Source of the DNA: Syntrophomonadaceae bacterium
GTDB taxonomy: Bacteria; Bacillota_D; Dethiobacteria; DTU022
DNA length: 8,985 nt
Assembly (NCBI GenBank): GCA_003562605.1
Contig: PWUG01000045.1
Span: forward strand, 1-8,985
Direction of reading: 5' to 3'
Of the stretch, positions 7,169 through 8,985 are shown in pieces; positions within the stretch are counted from its first letter, which is position 1, and each line of letters opens with the position of its first letter. The position numbers and the translations under genes were made by a program. The notes beneath the pieces are model-generated. The model had not been told where the DNA came from. It was given only the letters and a program-made list of their open reading frames with translations, and ran no database searches.

Positions 7169-7897
7169 ATGATTTATCTGGAGGGTGCGTCTAAGCGTTT
7201 GACTCGTGGAGAAAGTTGCTTCGAGCTCCAGATACCTACTGTGCACATTGAAGCGGGGCAACTGGTTGCTTTGGTCGGGTCCAGTGGTTGTGGCAAAAGC
7301 ACCCTGTTAGATATGTTGGCACTGATTATGGCACCAACGCAGTCAGATCGGTTTGAACTGGAGGTGACTGCCTTGGAAGTCCGCTATGACGTGCGACAAT
7401 TGTGGCTGATACGAGCTGAGGCGCAATTAGCGCGCTTACGCCGCAACTATTTAGGGTACGTATTGCAAACGGGAGGGTTATTACCTTTTCTTTCTGTAAG
7501 GGATAATATCATGCTCCCAGCGCAGATTAAGGGTGTTGCTGGAGCTGAGCAACGACTTATGGCGCTAGCCGAGCGAGTGGGTTTAAGTGGTTATCTTGAT
7601 CGACTGCCGGAGGACTTGTCCATCGGACAGCGTCAACGCGCTGCTATTCTAAGGGCGCTAGTCCATAGCCCACAAGTGCTTTTAGCGGATGAACCAACCG
7701 CTGCCGTTGATAAGACTCAGGCACACAATATTATCGACGTCATGCATACATTGGCTGAGGATGCTGCGGTGGCTGTAGTGATTGTGACTCATGATATCGA
7801 TTTGGTTGCTGATCGGGCCGATTTGACCTATACATTTCATACTGAGCAAGTGTCGTCACATCGTACTCGCTCGGTGTGTTACCCATTGGGTCATTAG
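7169..7897 (+). CDS. ABC transporter ATP-binding protein, LolD/MacB-type
   Basis: Cytoplasmic ATPase subunit of 242 residues that should pair with the permease starting at 7949. Visible motifs are Walker A GSSGCGKST (37-45), Q-loop Gln100 in LGYVLQTGGLLPFLSV, ABC signature LSIGQ (150-154), Walker B VLLADEP (170-176), D-loop Asp181 and H-loop His208 in IVTHD. All catalytic positions are kept, so it should hydrolyse ATP. The signature differs from the canonical LSGGQ by one residue. Size, the Q-loop context and the adjacent permease place it in the LolD/MacB/FtsE group, whose members power conformational signalling or lipoprotein and small-molecule export. The start ATG at 7169 has GAGGAAA at 7154-7160 with good spacing. 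The gene lies 27 nt after the vWA gene and 51 nt before the permease, consistent with one transcript. The substrate cannot be told from the sequence. Confidence 0.92.
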   Translation: MIYLEGASKRLTRGESCFELQIPTVHIEAGQLVALVGSSGCGKSTLLDMLALIMAPTQSDRFELEVTALEVRYDVRQLWLIRAEAQLARLRRNYLGYVLQTGGLLPFLSVRDNIMLPAQIKGVAGAEQRLMALAERVGLSGYLDRLPEDLSIGQRQRAAILRALVHSPQVLLADEPTAAVDKTQAHNIIDVMHTLAEDAAVAVVIVTHDIDLVADRADLTYTFHTEQVSSHRTRSVCYPLGH

Positions 7898-7948
7898 ATA
7901 TCGTCAATTCCGCCTGTTTGAAGGTAGGACTGGTATAGGCACACTGAG

Positions 7949-8985
7949 TTGACTAGAAAAATAAGCATTAAGCCTTTGCAGGTCATACCGGCATTGGCGT
8001 TGGCTAATCTACGTTATGAGTGGATTGTCAATCTGTGCTTGGTGATTGCCTTGGCAGCGGTGATTGCACCGCTCTTAGTGTTGTTGGGGCTGAAAAACGG
8101 CACCATCGAAACCCTGCGTTATCAGCTTGTTGAAGACCCTTTGTTTCGCGAGTTACGCCCCGCACAAACTCGGGAATATCCACCGGATTGGTTTGCTGAA
8201 GTACGCCAGTGGTCAGAAGTGGCCTTTGTGACGCCCACGATCTTGCCTTTATCCTCCGTGATACAGGTTAGCGTGCCTGAGCAACGGGGGAGTGAACTGT
8301 TTGATTTGATTCCTACAGCCGCCGGTGACCCATTATTGCTGGAGAACCAGACGGCGATACCCCAAGCCAATGAGGTCGTATTGACCTCTGAAGCGGCACA
8401 GCGCTTGGGTGTCGTTGCCGATGACATGATGATCTTAACGGTCAGTCGAGCCAGCGGTGGACGCAGTGAACATGCCCAAACTCAAGTGCGTGTCAGTGGC
8501 GTGTTACCGCCTCGGGGAGGTCAGCTAGCACGGGTTTATGCCCCTTTAGATTTGGTACTTGATGTAGAAGCCTATAAAGAAGGCTATGGTTCGGTACAGC
8601 GGGGGTGGCCGGGTTCAACACCTGAGCCGTTTCTCAGTTTTGATGGCGCTTTGCTGGTCATGGATGAACCTCTAACGCCTATTGCCTATACCGGTTTAAT
8701 TATCAACACCGGATTTAGCCGAATCCAGCCTGCTTCATCAGAGACTGTAGCTCAGGCACTAGGATTCGTCTTACCCGAGGCGCTGACGGTTTATCAGGTA
8801 CTGGCACCTGAAGGCACAATCACAGCAGCCAATTTACGCGCATTGGAACAGAAGCTGCGCGGTCAGCATTACGCTCTACTGCCTTATGCGCAAGCTTTGG
8901 ATATACGCGATGCTCAAGGTCAAACAGTCCACTTAACCGGCCTCTCTCTTAATGCGCGTCAAGCGGCTTTACTCGGTATCGATGC
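7949..8985 (+). CDS. MacB/FtsX-type ABC transporter permease, 3' end outside the window
   Basis: Open frame of 345 residues that continues past the window end. Residues 11-50 give ALALANLRYEW followed by a hydrophobic segment (about 27-48), the first transmembrane helix of MacB/LolC/FtsX permeases. After that comes a large periplasmic region, about 50-345, with VVLTSEAAQRLGVVADDMMILTV (143-165), a pattern typical of MacB periplasmic core domains. The remaining transmembrane helices are expected beyond 8985. The frame opens after a TAG at 7925-7927 and has no ATG or GTG before the membrane segment. The likeliest start is TTG at 7949, with an AGG at 7937-7939 nine bases upstream; TTG at 7976 is the alternative. 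It is the obvious partner of the ATPase ending at 7897. Identity as a permease of this group is well supported; the start codon is less certain. Confidence 0.85.
   Translation, partial: MTRKISIKPLQVIPALALANLRYEWIVNLCLVIALAAVIAPLLVLLGLKNGTIETLRYQLVEDPLFRELRPAQTREYPPDWFAEVRQWSEVAFVTPTILPLSSVIQVSVPEQRGSELFDLIPTAAGDPLLLENQTAIPQANEVVLTSEAAQRLGVVADDMMILTVSRASGGRSEHAQTQVRVSGVLPPRGGQLARVYAPLDLVLDVEAYKEGYGSVQRGWPGSTPEPFLSFDGALLVMDEPLTPIAYTGLIINTGFSRIQPASSETVAQALGFVLPEALTVYQVLAPEGTITAANLRALEQKLRGQHYALLPYAQALDIRDAQGQTVHLTGLSLNARQAALLGID

Noticed and set aside
8122..8427. 101-codon reverse-strand ORF inside the permease gene
   Set aside because: The + strand frame here reads a clear MacB-type periplasmic domain, so the reverse frame is a shadow.

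Overview
The window looks like part of a chromosomal gene cluster from a Gram-negative bacterium, most likely a gammaproteobacterium or a related member of the Pseudomonadota. This rests on classical Sec signal peptides, a LolD/MacB-type ABC transporter, a periplasmic Amidase_3 peptidoglycan hydrolase, an LprI-like domain and intermediate GC content. The species cannot be named from the sequence. All supported genes are on the + strand. No tRNA, rRNA, CRISPR array, transposase or attachment site was seen.

Layout: (1) 74-2373 holds two genes that overlap by 4 nt. The first encodes an exported caspase-fold (C14) protein with a PEGA-like domain and a C-terminal LprI-like domain. The second encodes an exported N-acetylmuramoyl-L-alanine amidase. 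(2) 2374-2652 is a 279-nt intergenic region with a strong hairpin just after the amidase stop, a weak promoter candidate and an AT-rich pentamer repeat. (3) 2653-4923 encodes an exported 756-residue protein of unrecognised family. (4) 4924-5026 is a 103-nt gap with a short perfect inverted repeat in front of the next ribosome binding site. (5) 5027-7141 encodes an exported SH3-like/von Willebrand A protein with a duplicated 15-residue motif at its mature N-terminus. (6) 7169-7897 encodes an ABC transporter ATPase. (7) 7949-8985 is the 5' part of a MacB/FtsX-type permease that runs off the window and appears to start at TTG.

The unifying theme is the cell envelope. The ATPase is the only product without an export signal or membrane segment. 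Its permease is of the mechanotransmission type (MacB, LolCE, FtsX), which works on periplasmic partners and does not make a classical transport channel. My inference is that the cluster is an envelope system in which the ABC pair signals to or drives the vWA protein, while the caspase-like protease and the amidase act on periplasmic proteins and peptidoglycan. No experiment or database match stands behind that idea. The E. coli FtsEX-EnvC-amidase pathway is the closest established precedent for coupling such an ABC transporter to an amidase.
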